Origin: Actinospineispora eucalypti
GTDB lineage: Bacteria; Actinomycetota; Actinomycetes; Mycobacteriales; Pseudonocardiaceae
DNA: 64,000 nucleotides
Assembly (NCBI GenBank): GCA_014208095.1
Contig: JACHMT010000001.1
Coordinates: 2,728,001 to 2,792,000, forward strand
Reading direction: 5' to 3'
Shown: piece by piece, positions 10,587 to 19,039 of the stretch
Layout of the letters: every line of letters starts with the position of its first letter
Position numbering within the stretch: position 1 is the first letter of the stretch
Notes under the pieces: model-generated
The model's database searches: none
Seen by the model: the letters and a program-made list of their open reading frames with translations, nothing else
Told to the model about the DNA's origin: nothing
Position numbers and translations under genes: made by a program

Positions 10587-12215
10587 ATGATTACCGCAAC
10601 CGAACTCGAGTTGCGTGCTGGTGCACGGATCCTGTTGGACGGCGCCACGCTGCGCGTTGCCCCCGGCGACCGGATCGGCCTGGTCGGCCGCAACGGTGCC
10701 GGCAAGACCACCACGATGCGGGTGCTCGCCGGCGAGGGCCAGCCGTACGGCGGCTCGGCCACCGCCTCCAGCGCCGTCGGCTACCTGCCGCAGGACCCGC
10801 GTGAGGGCGACCTCTCGGTGACCGCGAAGGACCGGGTGCTCTCGGCGCGCGGGCTGGACCAGCTGCTGCGCCAGATGGAGAAGGCGCAGACCGCGATGGC
10901 CGAGCTGGTGGACGGCCCGGAGCGGGACCAGGCGGTACGCGACTACGGGCGCATCGAGGAGCGGTTCGCCGCGCTCGGCGGCTACGCGGCGGAGAGCGAG
11001 GCCGCGCGCATCTGCGCCCACCTCGGCCTGCCCGACCGGGTGCTGGAGCAGATCCTGGCCACGCTGTCCGGCGGGCAGCGCCGGCGGGTGGAGCTGGCCC
11101 GCATCCTGTACGCGGCCAGCGACGCGGGCGCGAACGGCCGGTCCGCCACCACGCTGTTGCTGGACGAGCCGACCAACCACCTGGACGCCGACTCGATCGT
11201 CTGGCTGCGCGGCTTCCTGCAGCGCCACGAGGGCGGCCTGGTGGTGATCAGCCACGACACCGACCTGCTGGCGGCCGTGGTGAACAAGGTCTGGTTCCTG
11301 GACGCCACCCGGGGCGAGATCGACACGTACAACATGTCCTGGCGGCGCTACCAGGAGGCGCGGGCCACGGACGAGAAGCGCCGCCGCCGGGAGCGGGCCA
11401 ACGCGGAGAAGAAGGCCGCCGCGCTGCACCTGCAGGCGGCCAAGTTGGGCGCCAAGGCGACCAAGGCGGTGGCCGCGAAGAACATGGCTCGTCGGGCCGA
11501 CACGATGATCGCCAACCTGGAGCCGACCAGGCAGAACGACAAGGTCGCCAAGATCCGCTTCCCGGAGCCGGCGCCCTGCGGGCGCACCCCGCTGACCGCC
11601 GAGGGACTGGCCAAGTCGTACGGCTCGCTGGAGATCTTCGCCGGGGTCGACCTGGCCATCGACCGGGGCAGCCGGGTGGTGGTGCTCGGGCTGAACGGCG
11701 CCGGCAAGACCACCTTGCTGCGGCTGCTGGCCGGGGAGGAGCAGTCGGACGCCGGCCAGGTGGTCGCCGGGCACGGCCTGCGGCTGGGCTACTACGCCCA
11801 GGAGCACGACACCCTGGACCTGGAGGCCACGGTCTGGGAGTGCGTGCGGCACGCCGCACCGGACGCGCCGGAGCAACGGCTGCGCACCCTGCTCGGCGCG
11901 TTCCTGTTCTCCGGTGATCAGCTTGACCAGCTGGCCGGCACCCTCTCGGGTGGTGAGAAGACCCGGTTGGCCCTGGCCGGGTTGGTCTCTTCGGCGGCCA
12001 ACGTGTTGCTCCTGGACGAGCCGACGAACAACCTGGACCCGGTCAGCCGGGAGCAGGTGCTGGACGCGCTGCGCCGCTACGAGGGCGCGGTTGTGCTGGT
12101 CACGCACGATCCCGGCGCGGCGGAGGCACTCAACCCGGAGCGGGTCATCCTGCTTCCGGACGGCACCGAGGACCACTGGTCCGGGGAGTACCTGGAGCTC
12201 GTCACGCTGGCGTGA
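10587..12215 (+). CDS. ABC-F family ATPase (ribosome-associated type)
   Basis: A 542-residue protein with two ABC ATPase domains in one chain and no membrane segments, the ABC-F plan. Walker A motifs are GRNGAGKTT and GLNGAGKTT, signatures LSGGQRRR and LSGGEKTR, and each half has an LLLDEPTN Walker B. A highly charged linker (DEKRRRRERANAEKKAAAL, then AKNMARRADT) joins the halves, as in translation factors that enter the ribosomal E site. Length and neighbours (a small HTH gene next, acnR and acn beyond) match M. tuberculosis Rv1473. Whether it protects from antibiotics or is a housekeeping factor is open. Confidence 0.93.
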   Translation: MITATELELRAGARILLDGATLRVAPGDRIGLVGRNGAGKTTTMRVLAGEGQPYGGSATASSAVGYLPQDPREGDLSVTAKDRVLSARGLDQLLRQMEKAQTAMAELVDGPERDQAVRDYGRIEERFAALGGYAAESEAARICAHLGLPDRVLEQILATLSGGQRRRVELARILYAASDAGANGRSATTLLLDEPTNHLDADSIVWLRGFLQRHEGGLVVISHDTDLLAAVVNKVWFLDATRGEIDTYNMSWRRYQEARATDEKRRRRERANAEKKAAALHLQAAKLGAKATKAVAAKNMARRADTMIANLEPTRQNDKVAKIRFPEPAPCGRTPLTAEGLAKSYGSLEIFAGVDLAIDRGSRVVVLGLNGAGKTTLLRLLAGEEQSDAGQVVAGHGLRLGYYAQEHDTLDLEATVWECVRHAAPDAPEQRLRTLLGAFLFSGDQLDQLAGTLSGGEKTRLALAGLVSSAANVLLLDEPTNNLDPVSREQVLDALRRYEGAVVLVTHDPGAAEALNPERVILLPDGTEDHWSGEYLELVTLA

Positions 12216-12392
12216 TCACAACCTGATCACCCGAATGCGCACGATGATCACCCAGACGCGAAAGCCATTTGGCGCAACCGTTCACCGATCTTTATGTGGA
12301 TCTCCTGGCGTTGATCGGGTCTGGTGGATCATCATGTCGACCACCGGGGATCCGGAGGGACGATCCCCATTCGGCGAAGGAGGGCCGCTCGC

Positions 12393-12602
12393 GTGGCCGA
12401 CCTGAAGAAGGGTGCGCGGATCACTGGCACCCAGCGGGACAAGTTAGCCAGCGATCTCAAGAAGAAGTACGAAAAGGGGGCGAGCATCCGGGCACTGGCT
12501 GAGCAGACCGGGCGCTCGTACGGATTTGTGCACCGGGTGCTCAGCGAGACCGGGGTGCAGCTGCGTGGTCGAGGCGGTGCTACCCGCACGAAGAAGAAGT
12601 AG
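12393..12602 (+). CDS. Small HTH DNA-binding protein (Rv1473A-like)
   Basis: A 69-residue basic protein with one helix-turn-helix (KKYEKGASIRALAEQTGRSYGFVHRVLSETG) and a lysine-rich tail. The GTG at 12393 is chosen for the strong GAAGGAGGG at 12376-12384 and because this gives the conserved short form. Homologues of this size follow the ABC-F gene in mycobacteria (Rv1473A). It is probably a transcription factor or nucleoid-associated protein; no target can be inferred. Confidence 0.85.
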   Translation: MADLKKGARITGTQRDKLASDLKKKYEKGASIRALAEQTGRSYGFVHRVLSETGVQLRGRGGATRTKKK

Positions 12603-12603
12603 C

Positions 12604-12645
12604 CTCACCTCGCGGTGAGCTAAGGCGGTGTCGGGGGGCACCGCC
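12604..12645 (+). terminator. Tandem hairpins after the HTH gene
   Basis: Two short perfect hairpins follow the stop: CTCACC/GGTGAG (12604-12609, 12614-12619; TCGC loop) and GGCGGTG/CACCGCC (12624-12630, 12639-12645). There is no T-tract, so termination is probable rather than certain. Confidence 0.5.
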
Positions 12646-12722
12646 CAGGCCGGTATATCACCGAGACGGACCGGTAAGCTGCGCCCGCCAGCCGAAGCGT
12701 GGCGTGGGCTTAGGGGGAAAAC

Positions 12723-13082
12723 GTGCCGTTGGTCGGTGGTCTGCTCGGCCTCATCGGGTTGGCGCTGTGGATCTTCGCGCTGGCCGATCTGATTACCCGC
12801 GACGAATCCGAGTGCCAGCACCTGCCGAAGCTGTTGTGGCTGTTGCTGGTGCTGTTCGTGCCGTTCGCCGGTTCGGTGCTCTGGCTGGCGGTGGGCCGAC
12901 CTCGGCGGGTCGGCTCGACCAGGGGAACGAGCCTCGAACGCTCGGCGCCGGCGTTCCCCGAGTACGACCGCCCGGGCCGGTTCGCCGCGCCCGATGCGGA
13001 ATCCGACGCCGAGTTCCTGCGCAAATGCCGGGAGCGGGCGGAGGAACAGCGCCGGAAGGCGCGCGGGGAGAACGACTCCTGA
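12723..13082 (+). CDS. Small membrane protein with PLDc_N-type domain
   Basis: A 119-residue protein with two hydrophobic helices (about residues 3-23 and 36-56) separated by a short polar loop, ending in LAVGRPRR, the pattern of the PLDc_N (phospholipase D nuclease N-terminal) family. The C-terminal half is charged and probably cytoplasmic (SDAEFLRKCRERAEEQRRKAR). The GTG start follows AGGGGGAAAAC. Its function is unknown; the family is a membrane anchor seen alone or fused to other domains. It stands alone between the ABC-F group and the ABC exporter. Confidence 0.8.
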   Translation: MPLVGGLLGLIGLALWIFALADLITRDESECQHLPKLLWLLLVLFVPFAGSVLWLAVGRPRRVGSTRGTSLERSAPAFPEYDRPGRFAAPDAESDAEFLRKCRERAEEQRRKARGENDS

Positions 13083-13165
13083 AACCTCGCCCTTGACCTC
13101 GAGAATAGTTGAGGTTGAAGACTTGTTATCAGCGAAGAGGCTGATGACGAGGAAGCGAGGGCGCC

Positions 13166-15127
13166 ATGGAGGGCGTGAACGGTTGGGCGATGGTGCAGTC
13201 CGTCGCCCGCAAGGGGGAGCTGGGCAACCGGGGCGTGACCAAGGGCACGGTCCGCCGGGTTGCCCGGTTCGCCGCCGGCTACCGGCGGCTCTTGGTCGTG
13301 TTCCTGTTGTTCACCATGGTGTCGGCGGTGATCGGGGTGGGCACGCCCATCTTGGCCGGCCGGGTGGTGGACGTGATCGTGGCCGAGAGCAGCGGCAGCG
13401 GAACGAGCATCGGCACAGCCGGGTCGTTGTCGGACGCGGCGGGCACGGTGATCCAGCTGGCCCTGGTGATCGCCGGGCTGGCGCTTCTGGACGCGCTGAT
13501 CGGCCTGGTCACCCGCTGGCAGTCGGCGCGGATCGGCGAGGGGCTGATCCTGGACCTGCGCCGCGCGGTGTTCGGGCACGTGCAGCGGATGCCGGTGGCG
13601 TTCTTCACCCGCACCCGGACCGGCGCACTGGTCAGCCGGCTGAACAACGACGTGATCGGCGCCCAGTCGGCGATCACCGACACCCTGGCCAGCCTGGTTT
13701 CCAACGTGCTGCAGCTGGTGCTCACGCTGGCCGTGATGATCGGGCTGGCCTGGCAGGTGACGCTGTTCGCGCTGGTGCTGCTGCCGGTGTTCGTGCTGCC
13801 GGCGCGGCGGATGGGCGGCCTGATCGCCGGGCTGCGCCGCGAGTCGGCCGACCTGAACGCGGCGATGACCTCACAGATGGCCGAGCGGTTCTCCGCCCCC
13901 GGCGCGACCCTGGTGAAGCTGTTCGGCCGGCCGGACCGCGAGCTGGGCGACTTCACCGCCAAGGCGTCGCGGGTGCGGGACATCGGGGTGCGCACCGCGA
14001 TGGTGTCCCGGTTGTTCCTGACCCTGCTCACCTCGGCCTCCGGGCTGGCCCAGGCGCTGGTCTACGGGTTGGGCGGGTACCTGGCGGTCACCGGGCGGGT
14101 GGCCCCGGGCACCGTGGTCAGCCTGGCGCTGCTGCTGTCGCGGCTGTACGGCCCGCTCACCCAGCTGTCCAACGCCAAGGTGGACGTGATGAGCGCGCTG
14201 GTCTCCTTCGAGCGGGTCTTCGAGGTGCTGGACCTGAAGCCGATGATCACCGAGAAGCCGGACGCCAGGGAGCTGCCGGAGGGGCCGGTCTCGGTGCGGC
14301 TGCGGGACGTGCGGTTCGGCTACCCGGCCGCGTCGCGGGTCTCGCTGGCCTCGCTGGAGGAGGTGGCCACGCTGGACTCCCGGGGCGGCGAGGAGGTGCT
14401 GCACGGCGTCGACCTGGACGTGCCGGCCGGCTCGCTGGTCGCGCTGGTCGGTTCCTCGGGCGCCGGCAAGTCCACCCTGGCCGGCCTGGTGCCGCGGCTG
14501 TACGACGTGGACGGCGGCTCGGTGGAGCTGTCCGGGGTGGACGTGCGGGATCTGTCCATGCCGGCCATCCGGGACGCGGTCGGCGTGGTGACCCAGGACG
14601 GGCACCTCTTCCACGACACCATCCGGGCCAACCTGCGCTACGCGCGGCCCGAAGCCACCGACGCCGAGCTGGTCGAGGCGATGCGCCGGGCCCGGCTGGG
14701 TGAGCTGCTGGACTCGCTGCCGGACGGGTTGGACACCGTGGTCGGCGAGCGCGGCTACCGGCTTTCCGGCGGGGAGCGGCAGCGGCTGACCATCGCCCGG
14801 CTGCTGCTGGCCCGGCCCGCGGTGGTGGTGCTGGACGAGGCCACCGCGCACCTGGACTCCGACTCCGAGGCGGCGGTGCAGGAGGCCCTGGCCGAGGCCT
14901 TGCACGGCCGCACCGCACTGGTCATCGCGCACCGGCTGTCCACCATCCGGGGCGCCGACCTGATCGCGGTGGTGGAGCACGGCCGGATCGTGGAGCGGGG
15001 CACCCACGAGCAGCTGCTGGCCGCCGGCGGGCGGTACGCCGAGCTGTACGAGCGGCAGTTCGCCGGCTCGGCGGAGGCCCGGGCTTCCGTCGCGGGGTGC
15101 CCGGAGCTCTGCGCCTCGGCGGCCTGA
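13166..15127 (+). CDS. ABC exporter, fused permease and ATPase
   Basis: A 653-residue half-transporter with a type-1 exporter membrane domain (about residues 40-340, six helices) and a C-terminal ATPase with Walker A GSSGAGKST, signature LSGGERQRL, Walker B VVVLDEATAHLDS and H-loop IAHRLSTI. The ATPase domain has an insert of about 20 residues (ASRVSLASLEEVATLDSRGG) between its first strands, seen in an actinobacterial subgroup. It should act as a homodimer or with a partner encoded elsewhere. The substrate (lipid, drug or peptide) cannot be told. GAGG precedes the ATG. Confidence 0.9.
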   Translation: MEGVNGWAMVQSVARKGELGNRGVTKGTVRRVARFAAGYRRLLVVFLLFTMVSAVIGVGTPILAGRVVDVIVAESSGSGTSIGTAGSLSDAAGTVIQLALVIAGLALLDALIGLVTRWQSARIGEGLILDLRRAVFGHVQRMPVAFFTRTRTGALVSRLNNDVIGAQSAITDTLASLVSNVLQLVLTLAVMIGLAWQVTLFALVLLPVFVLPARRMGGLIAGLRRESADLNAAMTSQMAERFSAPGATLVKLFGRPDRELGDFTAKASRVRDIGVRTAMVSRLFLTLLTSASGLAQALVYGLGGYLAVTGRVAPGTVVSLALLLSRLYGPLTQLSNAKVDVMSALVSFERVFEVLDLKPMITEKPDARELPEGPVSVRLRDVRFGYPAASRVSLASLEEVATLDSRGGEEVLHGVDLDVPAGSLVALVGSSGAGKSTLAGLVPRLYDVDGGSVELSGVDVRDLSMPAIRDAVGVVTQDGHLFHDTIRANLRYARPEATDAELVEAMRRARLGELLDSLPDGLDTVVGERGYRLSGGERQRLTIARLLLARPAVVVLDEATAHLDSDSEAAVQEALAEALHGRTALVIAHRLSTIRGADLIAVVEHGRIVERGTHEQLLAAGGRYAELYERQFAGSAEARASVAGCPELCASAA

Positions 15128-15174
15128 GGGCTCGGTGGGAATCGGTCTTCGTTCAGGCGGGTGGGTGACGGTCT

Positions 15175-15654
15175 AAAGATCGGCTTGGACGGCCGCGGCT
15201 GGCGGGCTCCCGCCGCTTGGGTGCGGCCCCTTGCGCCGGGCGCGGGCGCCGGCGACCCTCTCGCTACGGAGCGTGATGGCCAGTGCGGCTTCGTCGCGGG
15301 TTCGCGCCGCCGCGCTCGCCGAGTGCTGGTTCAGTCCGATTTGATCATGGAATCCACCGGACTGAGCTGGCACTCGAGGAAGACGACCGCTCCGACCAAC
15401 CGCAGACCGACCACGGTCCGTAACCGCGACGCGAGCGGCCGCGCCTAGGTGGCCGGCCGCAACGCGAGGGCCGCGCCCAGGTGGCCGGCCGTAACGTGAG
15501 GGCTGCGCCTAGGTGGCCGGCCGCAACGCGAGGGATCGCACTCAAGCGGCCGGCCGTAACGTGAGGGCCGCGCCCAGGTGGCCGGCCGCAACTCGACGGC
15601 CGCACCCAAGCGGCGGGAGACCGTCCTGGCCGCGGCCGTCCAAGCCGATCTCTA
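15175..15654. repeat. Inverted-arm element, copy A
   Basis: The left arm 15175-15228 starts with AGATCGGCTTGGACGG and ends near CGCTTGGGTGCGGCC. The right arm 15598-15654 is its reverse complement with few differences. A hairpin sits between them: CGAGTGCTGGTTCAGTCCG at 15320-15338 against 15358-15376, three mismatches. Copies B (44063-44403) and C (56201-56473) share the arm sequence and the arm-hairpin-arm design. Confidence 0.8.
15448..15608. repeat. Five-copy 32-bp tandem repeat
   Basis: Units begin at 15448, 15480, 15512 (33 bases), 15545 and 15577. Each has a GGTGGCCGGCCG core, CAACGCGAGG or TAACGTGAGG, and a CGCGCCCA-like end. The units abut, so this is a minisatellite and not a CRISPR array. 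A degenerate copy may precede it at 15420-15447. Confidence 0.85.
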
Positions 15655-15716
15655 AAGCGGCGCCGACCCACCTAACCGGAGGCCTTGCCCGATGCGGTTG
15701 CCGGGCGGGCACGGAT

Positions 15717-15777
15717 GATCGTTGTCTCTGGCGGCTCGACCGCGCTGAGCGCTGCGCGACCGCCGGGGACGTCGATC
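15717..15777. repeat. 61-bp GATC-bounded palindrome, copy 1
   Basis: Left arm GATCGTTGTCTCTGGCGGC (15717-15735) matches the reverse complement of 15759-15777 at about 14 of 19 positions. Copies 2 (43937-43997) and 3 (59708-59768) have exactly the same span and similar arms. This copy lies about 50 bases before the NYN gene. Confidence 0.75.
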
Positions 15778-15813
15778 ACCGGACGGGGCCCTTCGGCGCC
15801 CGGCCGAGGCCCG

Positions 15814-15819
15814 TACGCT
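15814..15819 (+). promoter_or_regulatory. -10 element for a leaderless NYN mRNA
   Basis: TACGCT fits the actinobacterial TANNNT -10 pattern and lies six bases before the chosen GTG. This is the spacing of leaderless transcripts, and no ribosome site is visible. The -35 region is poorly defined. Confidence 0.5.
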
Positions 15820-15825
15820 GCGACG

Positions 15826-16947
15826 GTGGCGAACGATGACGAGCGGATCGCGCTGTTCCTGGACTACGAGAACCTGGCCATCGGGGCGCGGGACGGATTG
15901 GGGGTGTCCCCGTTCGACTTCGGCCCGGTGGCCGACGCGCTCGCCGAGCGTGGCCGGGTGGTGGCCCGGCGGGCCTACGCCGACTGGTCCTACTTCGAGG
16001 CGGACCGGCGGCTGCTGGCCAAGGCGAACGTGGAGCTGATCGAGATCCCCCAGCGGATCGGCGGCTCGCGCAAGAACGCGGCGGACATCAAAATGGCGGT
16101 GGACGCCATCGAGCTGGCCTACGAGCGCGGCTTCGTCACCACGTTCGCCATCGGCACCGGCGACTCCGACTTCACCCCGCTGGTGCAGAAGCTCCGTGAA
16201 CTGGACAAACGGGTGATTGGCATCGGGGTTCAGTCGTCCACGTCGGCGCTGTTGCCGCCGGCCTGCGACGAGTTCCTGTTCTACGACCGGCTGATCGGCG
16301 AGCCCGCGGTGAGCCGGCCCCGGCGCGGGCGCAGGCGCGCGCCGGACGCGAAGGCCGACCCGGAGCCGAAGACCGACCCGAAGGCGGACATCAAGCCGGA
16401 CCTGCCGGCCGAGGAACCGGCCGGCCCGGCGGAGGAACCGGCCGGCCCGGCCGAGGACGGGGACGTCGGCCAGCTGGTGGTGCGCACGCTCACCGGCCTG
16501 CAACGGCTCACCGACGGCCCGGTGCTCGCCTCCCGGCTCAAGCGGGCGGTGTTGCGCAAGGACCCCACCTTCGACGAGGCCGACCACGGCTTCCGGGCGT
16601 TCGGCGAGCTGCTGCGCAACCTGGAGAGCCAGCGGGTCGTCCAGCTGCGCCCCGGCTCCGCGCAGGGCGACCCCGAGGTGTCCTTCCCGGAGGACGAGTC
16701 GGCGGACCACGACGCGTTCGAGCTGCTGGTCGAGGTGGTCGGCGAGCTCCAGGGGCCGGACGCGTCACCTCAGCTCAGCGGGTTGAAGAACCAGCTGCGC
16801 AAGCGGGCGCCGGAGTTCAGCGAGAAGCGTTACGGATTCAACAGCTTCCTGTCCTTCGCGAAGGCGGCCCGGGCGCGCGACCTGATCACCATGAAGTGGG
16901 ACGAGGACGCGGACGACTACCTGCTCCGGGTGACCAAACCCGGCTAG
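15826..16947 (+). CDS. NYN-domain nuclease-like protein with LOTUS/OST-HTH repeats
   Basis: A 373-residue protein. The first about 150 residues are a NYN (PIN-like) domain: IALFLDYENLAI with the first acidic residue, KNAADIKMAVDA, and TGDSDFTPLV. A charged linker follows, with a short repeat EEPAGPAEEPAGPAE. Two OST-HTH/LOTUS-like modules (about 215-290 and 300-370) complete it, the second with RYGFNSFLSFAKAAR. LOTUS domains bind RNA, often G-rich RNA, so an RNA-processing role is likely. The GTG at 15826 is preferred; the upstream frame runs through intergenic repeats. It converges with acnR. Confidence 0.85.
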   Translation: MANDDERIALFLDYENLAIGARDGLGVSPFDFGPVADALAERGRVVARRAYADWSYFEADRRLLAKANVELIEIPQRIGGSRKNAADIKMAVDAIELAYERGFVTTFAIGTGDSDFTPLVQKLRELDKRVIGIGVQSSTSALLPPACDEFLFYDRLIGEPAVSRPRRGRRRAPDAKADPEPKTDPKADIKPDLPAEEPAGPAEEPAGPAEDGDVGQLVVRTLTGLQRLTDGPVLASRLKRAVLRKDPTFDEADHGFRAFGELLRNLESQRVVQLRPGSAQGDPEVSFPEDESADHDAFELLVEVVGELQGPDASPQLSGLKNQLRKRAPEFSEKRYGFNSFLSFAKAARARDLITMKWDEDADDYLLRVTKPG

Positions 16948-16954
16948 TGCCCCC

Positions 16955-16978
16955 GCGTGCGCCGAACTGGGCGCACGC
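16955..16978. terminator. Bidirectional hairpin between the NYN gene and acnR
   Basis: GCGTGCGCC (16955-16963) pairs with 16970-16978 around GAACTG. It has the same design and loop as the hairpin at 6845-6870 and sits between convergent stop codons. Confidence 0.65.
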
Positions 16979-16997
16979 TCAGCAAGCGCGTTCCGCG

Positions 16998-17573
16998 CTA
17001 GCCTCGACGGACGCTGCTCTCCACCACGTCCAGCGCGGAGCGCAGGTCGTCGGCGGGCAGGCCCATCGCCAGGTGTGAGATGAGTCCCTCGAAGGCCAGC
17101 TCCAGGTAGCGGGTGAGCACCGGGATCGGCACGTCCGGCCGGACCACGCCGGCCTGCCGCTGCCGTTCCAGCCGGCCCTGCACCGCCTCGGTCAGCTCGC
17201 GGGAGTGCTTCTCCCAGTCGGCGCGGAACGCCGGGTCGGTGCGCAGCCGCCGGGAGATCTCCAGCCGGGTGCCCAGCCAGCTGATCCCGGTGCCCCCGAG
17301 GGCGGCGTCGGCGAGCACGTCCCGCATCACCTGCACCAGGCCCTGGTCGGCGACCACCTGGGCCATCCGCCGGGAGTCCTGCCGGGCCAGCTCGAGGAAC
17401 AGCGAGTCCTTGTCGCCGAAGTGGTGGAAGATGGCGCCCCGGGACAGCCCGGTGGCCTCTTCGAGCCGCCGGACCGTGGCACCTTCGTAGCCGTACCGGC
17501 TGAAGCAGGCGCGAGCACCGTCCAGGATCTGCTCGCGACGTGCGGCCAGGTGGCCAGCGCTTACGCGGGGCAT
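16998..17573 (-). CDS. acnR: AcnR-like TetR repressor
   Basis: A 191-residue TetR regulator. The N-terminal HTH is clear (REQILDGARACFSRYGYEGATVRRLEEATGLSRGAIFHHFGDKDSLF). The C-terminal helical domain ends in a family-specific ERPADDLRSALDVV-like segment. In Corynebacterium AcnR represses acn and lies beside it; M. tuberculosis Rv1474c is the neighbour of acn. Here egtABCD and vapBC separate it from acn, but a sequence fitting the AcnR operator remains in front of acn (25850-25865). The ATG at 17573 starts MPRVSAGHLAARRE; longer forms lack support. Confidence 0.85.
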   Translation of the reverse strand: MPRVSAGHLAARREQILDGARACFSRYGYEGATVRRLEEATGLSRGAIFHHFGDKDSLFLELARQDSRRMAQVVADQGLVQVMRDVLADAALGGTGISWLGTRLEISRRLRTDPAFRADWEKHSRELTEAVQGRLERQRQAGVVRPDVPIPVLTRYLELAFEGLISHLAMGLPADDLRSALDVVESSVRRG

Positions 17574-17734
17574 CCACCCAGCGTAGTCGTTAACAGGCCG
17601 TATGTACGGATTGTCAGGTGGTTCGGCGCACCCGGCGTCCAATTATTACGGCCTCAGCCGGCGCCCTGCTTTTGTCGGGGTCCTTGTGTAGCGTCGATCC
17701 GGAGCTGGACGAGTGATATCCGGGAGGTCGGGAG

Positions 17735-19039
17735 ATGTCACCGCGTGCGGCCGCCAAGGCGCGCAAGAACGAGTCGAGCCTGGCGGAACGGGCTGTGCGG
17801 GTGCTGCGCAGCCGGGAGGAGGCCGAGGCCTACGTGGCCTCGGTGTGTTTCAAGCACGGCCCACCCCGGTTGCTCGGTGTCGAGCTGGAGTGGTTACTCA
17901 CGCGCCGAGCGCGCCCACCCCATCCGCTCGACGCGACAACCCTCGCGGACGCACTCGGTCCCCATGCCCCAACCTCGCTAGCCCCCGATTCACCAGCACT
18001 TCCCTTGACTTTCGGTTCCACGGTCACGGTGGAGCCCGGTGGCCAGGTAGAGCTCGCCAGTCGCCCCTACGAGCGGCTCGACAACTTGGTCCACGAGGTC
18101 CGTTCGGACGCGGCAGAGTTGCACGCCCGACTCGCCTCCCACGATCTTTACCCCGGCCGGTCAGCGGCCGACCCGGTGCTGCCCGCGCACCGGGTGCTCG
18201 GCACGCCCAGGTACACGGCGATGGAGACGGCCTTCGACCGGCTGGGCAGCGAGGGACGCAGCATGATGTGCTCCACCGCCGCCGTGCAACCCTGCTTCGA
18301 CCTGGGCGAGCGCGACGACCTGGAGCTGCGCTGGACCGCCCTGCACGCGCTGGGTCCGGTGCTCATCGCAGCCCTGGCCAACTCGCCGACCCTGCACGGC
18401 CGGCGCACCGGGTGGAAGTCCTCCCGGATGGCCGTCTGGTTGGCGCTCGACCCGCCGCGCACCGCGCCACCGGAGCCCGGCCAGGCCGACCCGGTGGCCG
18501 GCTACGCCCGGCGGGCGATGGACGCGGGGGTGATCTGCCGGCGCGGGCCGGGGGACTGGGTGACCCCGCCCGGGGTCAGCTTCGCCGACTGGCTGGCCGG
18601 CGCGATACCCGTCCCGCCGACCACCGAGGACCTGGACCTGCACCTGTCCACGCTGTTCCCGCCGGTCCGCCCGCACGGCCACGTGGAGGTGCGGTACGTG
18701 GACGCGCAGGTGGGCGACGAGTGGGTGGTTCCGGTTGCCGTGCTGGCCGCACTGCTCGCCGAGCGGAAGACCACCGAGGCCGCGCTGCTGGCCTGCCTGC
18801 CGGTGGCCGGCCGCTGGCTGGACGCCGCGCGCGTCGGGCTGGCCGACCCGGCGCTGGCCAAGGCCGCGGCCGAGGTTTTCACCCTGGCCGGTGACGCGCT
18901 GCCCGCGCTGATCGGCCCGGGACCGGTCCGCGCGCTGGTGTCCAGGGCCGTGCTGCGGGCGCTGCGCGGCCGTTGCCCCGGAGATGACCTGGCCGACACC
19001 GCCGACATCCCGAACATCGACTCGGGAGGAACCCCGTGA
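17735..19039 (+). CDS. egtA: EgtA, glutamate-cysteine ligase of ergothioneine synthesis
   Basis: EgtA makes gamma-glutamylcysteine, the sulfur donor used by EgtB. The 434-residue protein fits the actinobacterial GCS2-like family: GVELEWLL near residue 48, VTVEPGGQVELAS, and an MMCSTAAVQPCFDLG substrate-site segment. It starts the egtABCD order and ends in a GTGA overlap with egtB. The stretch 17900-18010 uses fewer GC-ending codons than the rest of the gene, a small local oddity. A GGGAGATG context supports the ATG at 17735. Confidence 0.93.
   Translation: MSPRAAAKARKNESSLAERAVRVLRSREEAEAYVASVCFKHGPPRLLGVELEWLLTRRARPPHPLDATTLADALGPHAPTSLAPDSPALPLTFGSTVTVEPGGQVELASRPYERLDNLVHEVRSDAAELHARLASHDLYPGRSAADPVLPAHRVLGTPRYTAMETAFDRLGSEGRSMMCSTAAVQPCFDLGERDDLELRWTALHALGPVLIAALANSPTLHGRRTGWKSSRMAVWLALDPPRTAPPEPGQADPVAGYARRAMDAGVICRRGPGDWVTPPGVSFADWLAGAIPVPPTTEDLDLHLSTLFPPVRPHGHVEVRYVDAQVGDEWVVPVAVLAALLAERKTTEAALLACLPVAGRWLDAARVGLADPALAKAAAEVFTLAGDALPALIGPGPVRALVSRAVLRALRGRCPGDDLADTADIPNIDSGGTP

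Larger units (their letters stand above)
15128..15813. repeat. Non-coding repeat region with nested palindromes and a tandem array
   Basis: About 690 bases without a credible gene. In order: the left arm of a long inverted repeat (15175-15228), a central hairpin (15320-15338 with 15358-15376), a five-copy 32-bp tandem array (15448-15608), the right arm (15598-15654) and a 61-bp GATC-bounded palindrome (15717-15777). The arms and the 61-bp palindrome recur at 43.9-44.4, 56.2-56.5 and 59.5-59.8 kb. Confidence 0.8.

Noticed and set aside
15448..15608. The tandem array read as a possible CRISPR.
   Set aside because: The 32-bp units abut without spacers and there are no cas genes; it is a minisatellite.
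15345..15671. A 108-codon minus-strand frame through the tandem repeats.
   Set aside because: The product is only a translation of the 32-bp repeats, without a start signal.
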